A stretch of DNA of 64,000 bases from Parapedobacter defluvii (GTDB taxonomy: Bacteria; Bacteroidota; Bacteroidia; Sphingobacteriales; Sphingobacteriaceae), in contig NZ_BMIK01000001.1 in the NCBI RefSeq assembly GCF_014642075.1, positions 186,001 to 250,000 of the forward strand, in the 5' to 3' direction. Both the position numbers and the translations under genes were made by a program. The notes below the pieces were generated by a model. It ran no database searches. It was not told where the DNA came from and saw only the letters and a program-made list of their open reading frames with translations. Below, piece by piece: positions 52,981 to 62,384 of the stretch (positions are counted from its first letter, which is position 1; each line of letters opens with the position of its first letter).

Positions 52981-54054
52981 TCATTCGGGAAGGATCGTAC
53001 CACCTCCATCGTTTGATAAATACGCGGCTTCTACGAGGCGCATGGTATCATATGCGTGTTTCACCGAGGTAATGTGGGCAGCATCGGGATCTTCAATGGC
53101 GCATTGCAAATCGGCCATGGTGGCCATGAAGGCATCGGGGTACCAGGCACCGGGAATAGGTTCTTCCACCCAACCCTTGTCCGGATGTTCCGAAAGGAAA
53201 TACGCAAAATGATCCGCTTCACCTTTCGGAAAATTGATGTTTTTTCCCAGTGTTGCCTTGATTGCACCTTTCGTTCCTTCCCATTTCACGAAAGAATCCT
53301 GGTGTTCCAATCCGAAGTCATGCCCATGATTGGTATTGACAAATGCACGGATGGGCCTGTCGTAGTCGAAAACAATGATGGAACGGGTGGAAGCCAATTG
53401 CATCTGTTTGGGATGCTGGAACGTTTTGGCATAAATCTGCTTCGGCATTCCCAAGAAGTATTTGATCATGTCCATATAGTGGATGCTGTGGTAAAGCATT
53501 TCCATGCGGGGGATACCGAATAGAAACTCCCACAGCTCCCAGGGATGATAGATATTCATCCGTATTTCCATATCATGCAAATCGCCGATGGCACCCTGGT
53601 CGATGAGGTGTTTGGCAGCAATGATGGAGGGAATCAATTTCATCTGGAAATTCACGCTGGCTGTGAACTGTTTGGATTCACAGATGCGGAGAATTTCTTT
53701 GGCCTCTTCCAATGTTTCGCCCATCGGTTTCTGCATCATCACGTTGGAGCCCCGGGGCAGTTGGCTGAGAATATCAATCAGCCGGGATGCCGGTACGGCG
53801 ATGTCGAATACGGCACCCGGTGGGGTGCTGTGGATCAGTGCATCCAAGGAGCTATGTACTTCGGGGATCTCAAACAACGAGGCCACCCGTTTTGCCTTTT
53901 CGGGCTGTAGGTCATAGATACCAAGAACGGGCCAGTTTGCTTTCCGATAAGCCGGGAGATGGGCTTCTTCCATGATACCTCCGGCGCCGATGACGACGAT
54001 CGGCCGGGGATGCGAGGGCAACCTAAAGTCGGCAGAAAGTTTATATTGTGTCAT
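52981..54054 (-). CDS. Gfo/Idh/MocA family oxidoreductase
   Basis: This is a ~357-residue NAD(P)-dependent dehydrogenase. The Rossmann motif PIVVIGAGGIMEEAHLPAY near the N-terminus, VLGIYDLQPEKAKRVASLF, then the family EKP-type motif VMMQKPMGETLEEAKEIL (catalytic Lys), NFQMKLIPSIIAAKHLID and the C-terminal beta-sheet domain (HYMDMIKYFLGMPKQIYAK) are visible. The ATG at 54054 overlaps the end of the upstream lactonase gene by 14 bp, so the two are translationally linked. With the lactonase and IlvD-type dehydratase it may oxidise a sugar to its lactone, or act further down the pathway. Confidence 0.9.
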   Translation of the reverse strand: MTQYKLSADFRLPSHPRPIVVIGAGGIMEEAHLPAYRKANWPVLGIYDLQPEKAKRVASLFEIPEVHSSLDALIHSTPPGAVFDIAVPASRLIDILSQLPRGSNVMMQKPMGETLEEAKEILRICESKQFTASVNFQMKLIPSIIAAKHLIDQGAIGDLHDMEIRMNIYHPWELWEFLFGIPRMEMLYHSIHYMDMIKYFLGMPKQIYAKTFQHPKQMQLASTRSIIVFDYDRPIRAFVNTNHGHDFGLEHQDSFVKWEGTKGAIKATLGKNINFPKGEADHFAYFLSEHPDKGWVEEPIPGAWYPDAFMATMADLQCAIEDPDAAHITSVKHAYDTMRLVEAAYLSNDGGGTILPE

Positions 54055-54931
54055 GTGGATCGTATGAATCAATTTGATAGAAATCAAGTGCATTTTGATA
54101 AAACACCCGGGTTAGTTCATCCGGCGAGAGCCCCCGGCACAATTGCAGGGCGGTGTCAAACCAACGCGCGTAGTCGGATGCGAGTGTCACGACGGGCCAG
54201 TCCCCGCCGAACGCCATGCGAGCCGGTCCGAAATGTTCCATGACCACCTCCACATAAGGCTGGAGATCGGCCACGGTCCACCGGTCCCAATCGGCTTCGG
54301 TAACCAAGCCCGAAAGCTTGCAATGGACACGAGGATTTTTTGCCAGTTCCGTTATGTGGTGTTTCCATTGCGAGAACGCGTTGGTTCGGATAGCAGGTTT
54401 GCCAAAGTGATCGAGCATATAGCGTACATCCGGAGCCGCCTCTACCAGCTTCACCGCAGCAAGTAGCTGGTGGGCTTTCACGCATAGATCAAAACTCAGA
54501 TTGTGCTGGCATAACAACTCCATATGGGCAATGAAACGCGGATTACCATATAATGAGATGGATTCTTCTTCCAGCCGACGGATGCCCTTTACCAATTTGT
54601 TCGTTGTGAGCGCCTTCAATTTTTCGAGTGCCTGATCGGATTCCAATGGAAAATAGGCGACAATGCCGCAGATACGGGAGTCCTGTGTGGCTAGCTGTGT
54701 CACATAGTCGACCTCGGTTTGATATTCATCGGGCAGGCATTCACATTGAAGAAAGATCAAATTCGAAATAGGTATCTCTTTGGTCGCTTCCCGGTATTCG
54801 GCAAGTCCCAACGTTTTTTTTATGGCCGGTACGTCATCCAACCACGGATAGCTCATTTTGGAAAGGTCCCAAAAATGCACATGCGCATCTGTAATTCGAA
54901 GGCTACTATAACTGGTGTTTAACGGTGTCAT
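54041..54931 (-). CDS. Amidohydrolase-family lactonase (COG3618; L-rhamnono/L-fuconolactonase-like)
   Basis: This is a 296-residue TIM-barrel metal hydrolase of COG3618. The family opens with ITDAHVHFWDLSKMSYPWL, a DxHxH metal motif, and continues with VKGIRRLEE, MLDHFGKPAI, VHCKLSGLVTEADWDRW and RMAFGGDWPVVTLA (final Asp). Characterised members open L-rhamnono-1,4-lactone or L-fucono-1,5-lactone. It is the first gene of a three-gene minus-strand unit and is divergent from the araC gene across 173 bp, so AraC-controlled expression is likely. A role in deoxyhexose oxidation fits the FucP-type permease and GH78 gene nearby. Confidence 0.85.
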   Translation of the reverse strand: MTPLNTSYSSLRITDAHVHFWDLSKMSYPWLDDVPAIKKTLGLAEYREATKEIPISNLIFLQCECLPDEYQTEVDYVTQLATQDSRICGIVAYFPLESDQALEKLKALTTNKLVKGIRRLEEESISLYGNPRFIAHMELLCQHNLSFDLCVKAHQLLAAVKLVEAAPDVRYMLDHFGKPAIRTNAFSQWKHHITELAKNPRVHCKLSGLVTEADWDRWTVADLQPYVEVVMEHFGPARMAFGGDWPVVTLASDYARWFDTALQLCRGLSPDELTRVFYQNALDFYQIDSYDPHDTI

Positions 54932-55104
54932 AAAATTTTTTTAAAGGTATACGAAAAATTACCGTAGCGATGGTATTGGATTAGCCAGTATCTGTACGAA
55001 TTTGATTTATTGCTATTTTATTGATCTTTTTATCTTATTTTCGGTATTTAATTGACATTATAGTTGTGAATTTATAAAATTCCTGTCAAAAAAATATATA
55101 TCCA
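54932..55104. promoter_or_regulatory. Divergent control region lactonase / araC
   Basis: This 173-bp AT-rich region must carry promoters for both directions. It contains GAATTT-ATA-AAATTC (55068-55082), a perfect inverted repeat with a 3-bp centre, 23 bp before the araC ATG, which is a candidate regulator site. A near-match TAGTTGTG to the -7 consensus lies just upstream. Assignments are tentative. Confidence 0.4.
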
Positions 55105-55992
55105 ATGAAACCCATTTATGCCAAACCCCCATTAGGTAGTCGCGCAGCCTTCCAGGTCAGAAAGGATTATTTTGATGTGCTGGATACAAAATGGCATTAT
55201 CATTCGGAATATGAGTTGGCCTATATTAACTATCCGCATGGCAAGCGGATAGCGGGCAATAGCATTGCTACCTTTGAAGGGGGCGATTTGGTGTTTTACG
55301 GTCCCAACCTTCCGCACGCCTGGTCGCACGAGCCCGTCGCAGAAGAACAGAAAGGTTATAATAAAGGCCTTTTATACGATGCCATTGTGGTTCACTTCAG
55401 TGAGTCGTGTTTTGGTGAATCTTTTTTTGCCATTCCGGAAATGAGTGCCATACAAGCGATCCTTAAGAAAAGCACACGGGGTTTACTGGTGCACGGTACG
55501 TCGCGAAAACGTATTGCACAATGGATGACACAGCTGGTGGATGATACGGGATCGAAGCGGGTTATTTTATTGCTCCAAATATTGGAAGAGTTGTCTACCT
55601 CAAAGGAATATGGTCTCCTGTCATCGGCGGGGTACTGGGATAACCTCAACGATCACGATGCGGTACGGATGAGCAGCATCTATGAGTATATCATTCAAAA
55701 TTTCACCAAAGAGATCGCATTGGAGGAGATTGCTACCCAGGCGCATATTTCCCCTTCGGCTTTTTGCCGGTATTTCAAAGCGCGTACCAAGCGAACGCTT
55801 AAAGAATTTGTAAATGACCTGCGTATCAATTATGCGTGTCAACTGCTGGAGGAAAACCGGCATAGCATCACCCAGATCTGCTTTGAAGCGGGATTCAATA
55901 ACATTTCCAATTTTAACCGCCGGTTTAAAGAAATCAAGGGAATTACCCCGCAACAGTACCGAACCAATATATTAGGTATCTATCATAAATAA
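55105..55992 (+). CDS. AraC-family transcriptional regulator
   Basis: This is a 295-residue regulator with an N-terminal cupin-like sensor (KWHYHSEYELAYINYPHG, FEGGDLVFYGPNLPHAW) and a C-terminal double helix-turn-helix: IALEEIATQAHISPSAFCRY and ITQICFEAGFNNISNFNRRF with KGITPQQYR. The His-rich WHYHSEYEL and LPHAW are usual in AraC sensors that bind sugars. It lies between the divergent lactonase/oxidoreductase/dehydratase unit and the SusC/SusD/permease/GH78 unit, so it probably activates both in response to L-rhamnose, L-fucose or a derived acid. The inducer is inferred, not shown. Confidence 0.94.
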   Translation: MKPIYAKPPLGSRAAFQVRKDYFDVLDTKWHYHSEYELAYINYPHGKRIAGNSIATFEGGDLVFYGPNLPHAWSHEPVAEEQKGYNKGLLYDAIVVHFSESCFGESFFAIPEMSAIQAILKKSTRGLLVHGTSRKRIAQWMTQLVDDTGSKRVILLLQILEELSTSKEYGLLSSAGYWDNLNDHDAVRMSSIYEYIIQNFTKEIALEEIATQAHISPSAFCRYFKARTKRTLKEFVNDLRINYACQLLEENRHSITQICFEAGFNNISNFNRRFKEIKGITPQQYRTNILGIYHK

Positions 55993-56100
55993 CCACAAAC
56001 AAGTCAGACTGGGCTTGATTCAATCCTAAGCAAGGTCAAAAGCGTATTGATAGTAGCCAAATCCGTACTGGTCTGGATAGCTATTTACGGCTTTTTTTGT

Positions 56101-56116
56101 GTTTATAATTATAAAC
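56101..56116. promoter_or_regulatory. Perfect 16-bp palindrome upstream of region F susC
   Basis: GTTTATAATTATAAAC is a perfect 16-bp palindrome, 114 bp before the susC ATG. It lies in the 238-bp araC-susC gap, which otherwise shows only a short GTGG/CCAC hairpin (56146-56160). It could be a regulator site or simply an AT-rich palindrome. Confidence 0.4.
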
Positions 56117-56230
56117 CCTGATAATCGATGCAGTATCAAGGACCCGTGGTATTTTTCCACATAAAGCTAACCAGTATCCGCTTGCTACTTGGACCGGCAG
56201 GCTTGCGCTAAACGATTAAATTAAACCTTT

Positions 56231-59200
56231 ATGAAAAAGTTATGTATGTGTAGATGTTTACTCTTAACCTTACTTCTTGGGACACTAGTCAATTTTTCCC
56301 TTTATGCCCAGAACGCGGTTACAGGTTCCGTGAAGGATGAAAGCAGTAATCCACTTGCGGGTGTGTCTGTACAGGTCGAGGGAACCACGATCGGTACGAA
56401 AACCGACGAAAATGGTCAATATACCATTTCTGTTCCAGACGGCGACGCGGTGCTTGTTTTTTCATTTGTGGGGTATTCACCGGAAAAGGTGACTGTGGGA
56501 ACACAACGGCGTGTTGACGTCACACTGCTGGGGTCTGCAACGGAGTTGGAAGAGGCCGTCATTGTGGGTTACGGAACTCAAAAGAAAGTAAGTGTGGTGG
56601 CTGCTATTTCGACGATGAAAGCCACGGCCCTGCGGCAAACGCCTGCCTCTAACATAGGTATTGCATTAGCCGGGCGTTTACCCGGATTGAGCGTACTTCA
56701 GCGGTCGGGGGTTCCGGGGGGTGAGCAATTGGATTTTTATATACGTGGCCGCAGCACGATCAATGGGCAGCAACCCCTGATGCTTGTTGACGGTGTGGAA
56801 CGTGATTTTACAGCATTGGATCCCCGGGAAGTCGAAACCATCTCGATTTTGAAGGATGCTTCGGCTACCGCTGTGTATGGTGTACGCGGTGCAAATGGTG
56901 TCATCATGGTGACCACCCGGCGGGGACATTCGGGCAAACCGGTCATTGATATTACAACAGAACAATCCTTTCAGGCACCGACCCGTCTGCCGGCAATTGT
57001 GAACGCTTATGACTATGCCCGTTTATACAATCAGGTGGAGCTGCAAAACGGACGTGCACCGGTCTATGACGATGTTGCGCTGGAGCATTACCGGTTGGGC
57101 GATCGTCCGGAATTGTATCCGGTACGGGACTTTGTCCATGAATTTATGAAAGACGCATTTCCTATGCGGAGAGTTAACGTGAACGTAGGTGGTGGAAACG
57201 ACCGGATGCGTTATTTCACTACGGTTGGATATCTCTTTCAGGATGGTATTTTCAAAACAGAGAAATTTGATGAATACGATTACGATCCCTCTTCGAAGGC
57301 CAATCGTGTCAACTTCCGGTCTAATTTTGACATCGATATCAATTCGTCGTTGAGCATGTTTCTCAACGTGAGCGGTTATATGCAAAAGAAGAACGATCCG
57401 GTCGTAGTGCCAAACAACGGAGCTTACCTAGATGATGTCAATGCATATTCCGTTGTAATCGGTTCGTTGCTGCAAACCCCCAGTAATTATCACAACGATA
57501 TCACCCCCGACGGTGAGGTGCTTTCCACTCCTTTGAAAGGTGGGAACATTAACAATGTTCCTTACGGCATGCTGAACCGTTCGGGCTTCCGCAATACATT
57601 AACCAATCAGGTAACCGCAACATTGGGTGCGGAACAAAAGCTTGAATTTATCACGCCGGGCTTATCGGCAAAGGTGGTTGCTTCTTACGATGCCACTTCG
57701 ATTAATCAGCAGATAAGGCAAAGAACCTTCCAGCTGTATGAGGCGAAACGGGATCCGAACGACCCGGACGGCGTGGTGTATGAACCGACGGGGACGATGA
57801 CAAACAGTTCTTTATCTGACTCACAGGCCCAATCACAATGGAATTTGATGAATATCGATGCGTCGGTGAATTATTCCCGTACATTCGGCATGCACGATGT
57901 AACGGGTATGCTCCTGTTTAATCGGTATCAGCGGGTAATCAATATCGATCTTCCTTATAATTACGTGGGGTATGTCGGGCGTGCTACCTACGGCTACGAT
58001 AACCGGTATCTTGCTGAAGTCAATTTTGGGTACAACGGTTCCGAACAGTTTGCACCCGGCCACAAAATGGGCTTTTTTCCTTCCTTCTCTGTGGGCTGGG
58101 TTGCCTCAGAGGAAGATTTTATAAAGGATGCGATGCCGTGGCTTTCATTTGCGAAGATCAGGGCCTCTTATGGGCAAGTGGGCAATGATAACATGAACGG
58201 AGCCCGCTTTGCGTTCCTTACTTTGTGGAACGGCAGTTATGAATCGCAAATTGGTAATACCGAACTTGAATGGGAGAAAGCCAGTAAGGCCAATATCGGA
58301 TTGGAAACCCGCTTCTTCAACGATTTCAGTTTTGATGCAGACGTTTTTTATGAAAGGCGTAATAATATTTTGATTCCTGCCGATGGACTTGTCCCTACCG
58401 GAGTTTTTGGAACGGGAGGGGTGTTTGTTTCGGGAATCATTCCGAAGGTGAATGCAGGTGAAATCGAAAATAAGGGGTTTGAACTTGTGGGTGGCTATCA
58501 AAAGAGTTTCAATCCGGATACACGTCTTGACATCAAAGTGAATGGTGCTTTTAACCGCAACAAGGTGCTTTACCTGAGTGAAGTCTTGCTTCCCGAAGAT
58601 TATACCTATCGCCTGCGTAGCACCGGTTATCGCTTAGGGCAGCAATGGGGATACAAAACCGCCGGTTTTTTTAACTCGGAAGACGAAATTCAGAACTGGT
58701 ACGACCAATCAGGCATTGGAGCAACTCCCAAATTGGGCGATCTGAAATATGTGGATACAAACGGCGATGGAGTCGTTACCGAGCAAGATCAGGTACCCAT
58801 TGGTAATCCTGAAATGCCCGAGTGGACATTTGGCGCAGCGTTTAGTTTCCAGATCAAGGGATTCGACTTTAGCATGATGTGGCAGGGAGTTGCGGGTAGA
58901 AGCTATCTTTTGACCGGACAACGAATATGGGAAACCTACAATTTCAACGAGTGGCATAAGGAAGCATGGAGCCAGGAGCGATTTGATGCCGGACTGCCGA
59001 TTACGTATCCGCGCCTGGAACCGGGCAGCAATGCCAGCAAGCTTCCTTCTGATTTCTGGTATACCGATGGAAGTTACATCCGGCTGAAAAATGCGGAGAT
59101 CGGCTATACGCTTCCGCAGCAACTATCAAAACGAATAGGGGCTACTTCTATACGGCTTTATGCCAATGGATTGAACCTGTTTACGTTTGATCGGTATCCG

Positions 59201-59287
59201 GTAAAATACCAGGATCCTGAACAGAATAATGAGTTATTGTATCCGGTTTTCAAAGCGTATAACTTCGGATTGAATGTGTCTTTTTAG
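56231..59287 (+). CDS. SusC/RagA-like TonB-dependent outer-membrane receptor (region F)
   Basis: This is a 1018-residue SusC protein. The signal peptide LLLTLLLGTLVNFSLYAQ is followed directly by a carboxypeptidase-regulatory-like domain (VTGSVKDESSNPLAGVSVQV), the motif EEAVIVGYGTQKKVSVVAAI, the plug with SATAVYGVRGANGVIMVTTR and a barrel ending KAYNFGLNVSF. It has no STN domain, matching regulation by the upstream AraC rather than a sigma/anti-sigma pair. SusD follows by 25 bp. With the permease and GH78 gene it probably imports rhamnose- or fucose-containing oligosaccharides. Confidence 0.95.
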   Translation: MKKLCMCRCLLLTLLLGTLVNFSLYAQNAVTGSVKDESSNPLAGVSVQVEGTTIGTKTDENGQYTISVPDGDAVLVFSFVGYSPEKVTVGTQRRVDVTLLGSATELEEAVIVGYGTQKKVSVVAAISTMKATALRQTPASNIGIALAGRLPGLSVLQRSGVPGGEQLDFYIRGRSTINGQQPLMLVDGVERDFTALDPREVETISILKDASATAVYGVRGANGVIMVTTRRGHSGKPVIDITTEQSFQAPTRLPAIVNAYDYARLYNQVELQNGRAPVYDDVALEHYRLGDRPELYPVRDFVHEFMKDAFPMRRVNVNVGGGNDRMRYFTTVGYLFQDGIFKTEKFDEYDYDPSSKANRVNFRSNFDIDINSSLSMFLNVSGYMQKKNDPVVVPNNGAYLDDVNAYSVVIGSLLQTPSNYHNDITPDGEVLSTPLKGGNINNVPYGMLNRSGFRNTLTNQVTATLGAEQKLEFITPGLSAKVVASYDATSINQQIRQRTFQLYEAKRDPNDPDGVVYEPTGTMTNSSLSDSQAQSQWNLMNIDASVNYSRTFGMHDVTGMLLFNRYQRVINIDLPYNYVGYVGRATYGYDNRYLAEVNFGYNGSEQFAPGHKMGFFPSFSVGWVASEEDFIKDAMPWLSFAKIRASYGQVGNDNMNGARFAFLTLWNGSYESQIGNTELEWEKASKANIGLETRFFNDFSFDADVFYERRNNILIPADGLVPTGVFGTGGVFVSGIIPKVNAGEIENKGFELVGGYQKSFNPDTRLDIKVNGAFNRNKVLYLSEVLLPEDYTYRLRSTGYRLGQQWGYKTAGFFNSEDEIQNWYDQSGIGATPKLGDLKYVDTNGDGVVTEQDQVPIGNPEMPEWTFGAAFSFQIKGFDFSMMWQGVAGRSYLLTGQRIWETYNFNEWHKEAWSQERFDAGLPITYPRLEPGSNASKLPSDFWYTDGSYIRLKNAEIGYTLPQQLSKRIGATSIRLYANGLNLFTFDRYPVKYQDPEQNNELLYPVFKAYNFGLNVSF

Positions 59288-59312
59288 CAGTTTCACGAAA
59301 ATATTAACAATC

Positions 59313-61094
59313 ATGAGGCAGATAATTTTAACGTTACTAGCAGGGTTGGGGCTTGTTTTCCAATATGGCTGCGAAAAGGTGCTGGAGAAAACCCCGGATG
59401 GTCAGACGACCATTGATAAAGTATTGAACAATTACAATCGTACCAAGGGACTGATTGATGTTGCTTACAATGAAATCTACCAAGCCCGTGATCAGATTTC
59501 ATTCGTTCATAACACGATGGAGTGCTTGACCGATAATGCATTTTGGGCAGCTACTTACAATGCCTACGAATGGCACAACGGTGCACTTTCTTTATCCAAT
59601 CCGGTAATCAATTGGCCCTGGGCTTCACCCAGTGAGCAGTTATGGCCCGACTTCTGGCGAGGCATTCGGTTGGCAAATAATGCCATTAAATACCTGCCGC
59701 AGTCAACGGTCATTACCGAACAGGAGCGGCGGACATGGATTGCGGAAGCACGTGTATTGCGTTGCTGGTACTACATGAATCTACTGGAGTTTTACGGTCC
59801 CATGCCTTGGATTGAGGAACCATTTGAGCCGACTTACATGGGATGGAATGAACTGGTACGGCCAACTTACGACGAGCTGGCTTCTAAAATTGAGCAGGAG
59901 TTGCTGGATGTAATTAATTCGCGGGTTTTGCCGGATCGTCAGCCTACGCAGGAAGCCCGCCGTGTGGACAATGGCATTGCGTATTCCATCCGTGCCCGTG
60001 TATTGTTATATAATGCTAGTCCGCTTAATAATCCCGAAAATGACCAAAACAAATGGCGACGGGCAGCTGACGCAGCCCAGGATGTACTAAATATGCCCAA
60101 CTACAGCTTGGTGAGCATGTCCGATTACAAGCGCCTGTTCATCGGTGCATTTTCAACCCCGGTAACAGAGATTATCTGGCGGTCCTGGACCGATAATTCG
60201 CATATTAATAACGCGAATGGTGTAGACGTTGGCAGCTATCCCTATGCAAGTATCAACCACATGTGGAACTGCGGTGAGTCGCCCACACAAGAGTTAGTGG
60301 ATGCCTTTGAAATGACAAATGGTGCCTTGCCTGTAACGTATGACGACGCTACCCGTACCCGTGTAACGGTGACGCCCGAGGCCGCTGAATTAGGTTATAG
60401 CGAGGCTGCCGGCGGCGATCCGTATGCTAACCGCGATGCTCGCTTTTACATCAACATTGTGCACAACATGATGAACTACGGCGTGCCCTATAACTGCACG
60501 GAACCCTACATCATCGAAACCTTTGTGGGTGGGCGTAATGGCTTTAACGACGTGATTTCGCAGGAAACGCAACGCTCCTGTACCGGCTATTACAGTGGTA
60601 AGGACAAGCAGATCAAATATTGGGGGCCGGGAGGCAGCCAAGGTCATGAGCCTACACACTGGGTGTTTTTCCGCCTGGCGGAATTTTACTTGCAAAAGGC
60701 AGAAGCGCTGTGTGAACTCGGTGATTTGGAAGGTGCCATGACCGCGCTGAATGTGATCCGGCAACGTGCCCTGCAGCCCAGACTTCAGGATGTACCCGGA
60801 TTTGTTAATACCCAGGAATTTATCCGCGAGCGGATACGCAATGAGCGCCGTGTGGAATTCTGTCTGGAAGGACAGTACCGTTTTGACGATCAACGCCGGT
60901 GGAAGATTCTCAACGAAACGAACCGCTTCGTTACCGGCATGCGGATCACCAAGGGAGCCGATGGCAAATTCAGTTATGAACGGAAAAAAATCCGTGATTA
61001 CCAATCGTATACCGACAAGTACCTGGTGATGCCGATTCCGCTGGAAGACGCGAAGAAAATGACTGGATTAACCCAGCCTGCGGCATGGCAATAG
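59313..61094 (+). CDS. SusD/RagB-like surface glycan-binding lipoprotein (region F)
   Basis: This is a ~593-residue SusD partner. The ATG at 59313 gives a short lipoprotein signal (LLAGLGLVFQYGC) with Cys at residue 20, then EKVLEKTPDGQTTIDKVLNN. An upstream TTG/ATG-less extension overlapping susC is not needed. The helical core (EARVLRCWYYMNLLEFYGPM) and the C-terminal RNERRVEFCLEGQYRFDDQR are typical. The end overlaps the start of the MFS permease gene by 10 bp, coupling binding protein and inner-membrane uptake in one operon. Confidence 0.95.
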   Translation: MRQIILTLLAGLGLVFQYGCEKVLEKTPDGQTTIDKVLNNYNRTKGLIDVAYNEIYQARDQISFVHNTMECLTDNAFWAATYNAYEWHNGALSLSNPVINWPWASPSEQLWPDFWRGIRLANNAIKYLPQSTVITEQERRTWIAEARVLRCWYYMNLLEFYGPMPWIEEPFEPTYMGWNELVRPTYDELASKIEQELLDVINSRVLPDRQPTQEARRVDNGIAYSIRARVLLYNASPLNNPENDQNKWRRAADAAQDVLNMPNYSLVSMSDYKRLFIGAFSTPVTEIIWRSWTDNSHINNANGVDVGSYPYASINHMWNCGESPTQELVDAFEMTNGALPVTYDDATRTRVTVTPEAAELGYSEAAGGDPYANRDARFYINIVHNMMNYGVPYNCTEPYIIETFVGGRNGFNDVISQETQRSCTGYYSGKDKQIKYWGPGGSQGHEPTHWVFFRLAEFYLQKAEALCELGDLEGAMTALNVIRQRALQPRLQDVPGFVNTQEFIRERIRNERRVEFCLEGQYRFDDQRRWKILNETNRFVTGMRITKGADGKFSYERKKIRDYQSYTDKYLVMPIPLEDAKKMTGLTQPAAWQ

Positions 61095-62353
61095 ATCAAA
61101 TAAGGCAGGAGGACGAAGTACGGAGCATAACTACGCCTCGTAAGCATACGTATGTGCTGCCATTGGTGATGGTTACCACGTTATTTTTCATGTGGGGTTT
61201 GGCCATCAGTATGCTGGATGTGCTGAACAAACATTTCCAGGATGTGTTGCAGGTGTCGAAGGGGCAGTCGGGGTTGGTGCAGTTCGCCGTGTACGGGGCC
61301 TATTTTCTAATGGCCTTGCCGGCGGGATATTTTGTACGGCGTTTCGGCTACCAGCGCGGAATATTACTGGGGCTATCCCTGTACGCGATGGGAGCTTTCT
61401 TATTTTATCCGGCAGCTCAGGTAGCTACGTTCGGTTTTTTCCTTACCGCACTGTTTGTAATTGGCTGCGGCCTGGCAATCATAGAAACAGCCGCTAATCC
61501 GTATGTAACGGTATTAGGAACTCCCGAAGGGGCCGTATTCAGGCTTAACCTTGCCCAATCCTTTAATGGGCTTGGCGTTGTCTTGGGGCCGCTGATCGGC
61601 GGGTTGGTTCTGTTTGCAGCGGACAATGGTTCCGGGTTGGAATCTGTCCGGCTGCCCTATCTGTTAATTGGTGGAGTGGTACTGCTGCTGTTTGTGGTGT
61701 TTTCTTTGGTAAAACTCCCGGAGATTGCCACGGAAAGTACGACAACTGAGGACGAAACGGATGCAGCAGCCGGGCAATCCAAGGGATTATTTCAATACCG
61801 CCATTTTGTGTATGGTTTGATTGCCCAGTTTTTTTACATCGGTGCCCAGGCAGGTGTGTGGGGCTTTTTTATAAACTATGCGGTGGATGATGTAGGAGAT
61901 ATGACCAATCAAACGGCTTCGTTTTATCTTTCGGCAGCGATGGTATTGTATACCGCGGGTCGCTTTATGGGGACCGCCTTGCTGCGGTATGTGTCACCCG
62001 TCAAGCTGTTGACGGTTTATGCGCTGGTCGCGGCGCTGTCTATGGTGCTGGTTATGCTCAACCTTGGGTTTATATCCTTGTATGCATTGATGTTAAGTTG
62101 TTTTTGTATGAGTATCATGTTCCCGACCATCTTTGCACTAGGGTTGAAAGGATTAGGTAAAGAGACGAAGAAAGCAGGATCCTATATGATTATGAGCATA
62201 GTGGGTGGTGCCTTAATTCCGCCAATGATGGGGCTGCTTGCAGATGCCGTGAATACGTCATCCGCTTTCGCATTACCCTGTCTTAGTTTTGTGGTCGTTT
62301 TCTGCTTTGCAAAGTGGGGGTACAAAGAACGTGTAAATGCGAGCGTGAGTTAA
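61085..62353 (+). CDS. fucP: MFS sugar permease, FucP-like
   Basis: This is a 422-residue, 12-helix major facilitator transporter of the FucP (L-fucose:H+ symporter) family, importing a deoxyhexose or related sugar. Family features include MWGLAISMLDVLNKHFQDV, AYFLMALPAGYFVRRFGY, IETAANPYVTVLGTPEGA with LNLAQSFNGLGVVLGPLIGG, and MSIMFPTIFALGLKGLGKET. It overlaps the end of susD by 10 bp and lies 31 bp before the GH78 gene. FucP relatives also carry other sugars, so L-rhamnose, released by the adjacent rhamnosidase, is an equally likely substrate as L-fucose. Confidence 0.9.
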   Translation: MAIDQIRQEDEVRSITTPRKHTYVLPLVMVTTLFFMWGLAISMLDVLNKHFQDVLQVSKGQSGLVQFAVYGAYFLMALPAGYFVRRFGYQRGILLGLSLYAMGAFLFYPAAQVATFGFFLTALFVIGCGLAIIETAANPYVTVLGTPEGAVFRLNLAQSFNGLGVVLGPLIGGLVLFAADNGSGLESVRLPYLLIGGVVLLLFVVFSLVKLPEIATESTTTEDETDAAAGQSKGLFQYRHFVYGLIAQFFYIGAQAGVWGFFINYAVDDVGDMTNQTASFYLSAAMVLYTAGRFMGTALLRYVSPVKLLTVYALVAALSMVLVMLNLGFISLYALMLSCFCMSIMFPTIFALGLKGLGKETKKAGSYMIMSIVGGALIPPMMGLLADAVNTSSAFALPCLSFVVVFCFAKWGYKERVNASVS

Positions 62354-62384
62354 TTGGTTGAAGGTTATAAACGAATAAAAACGA

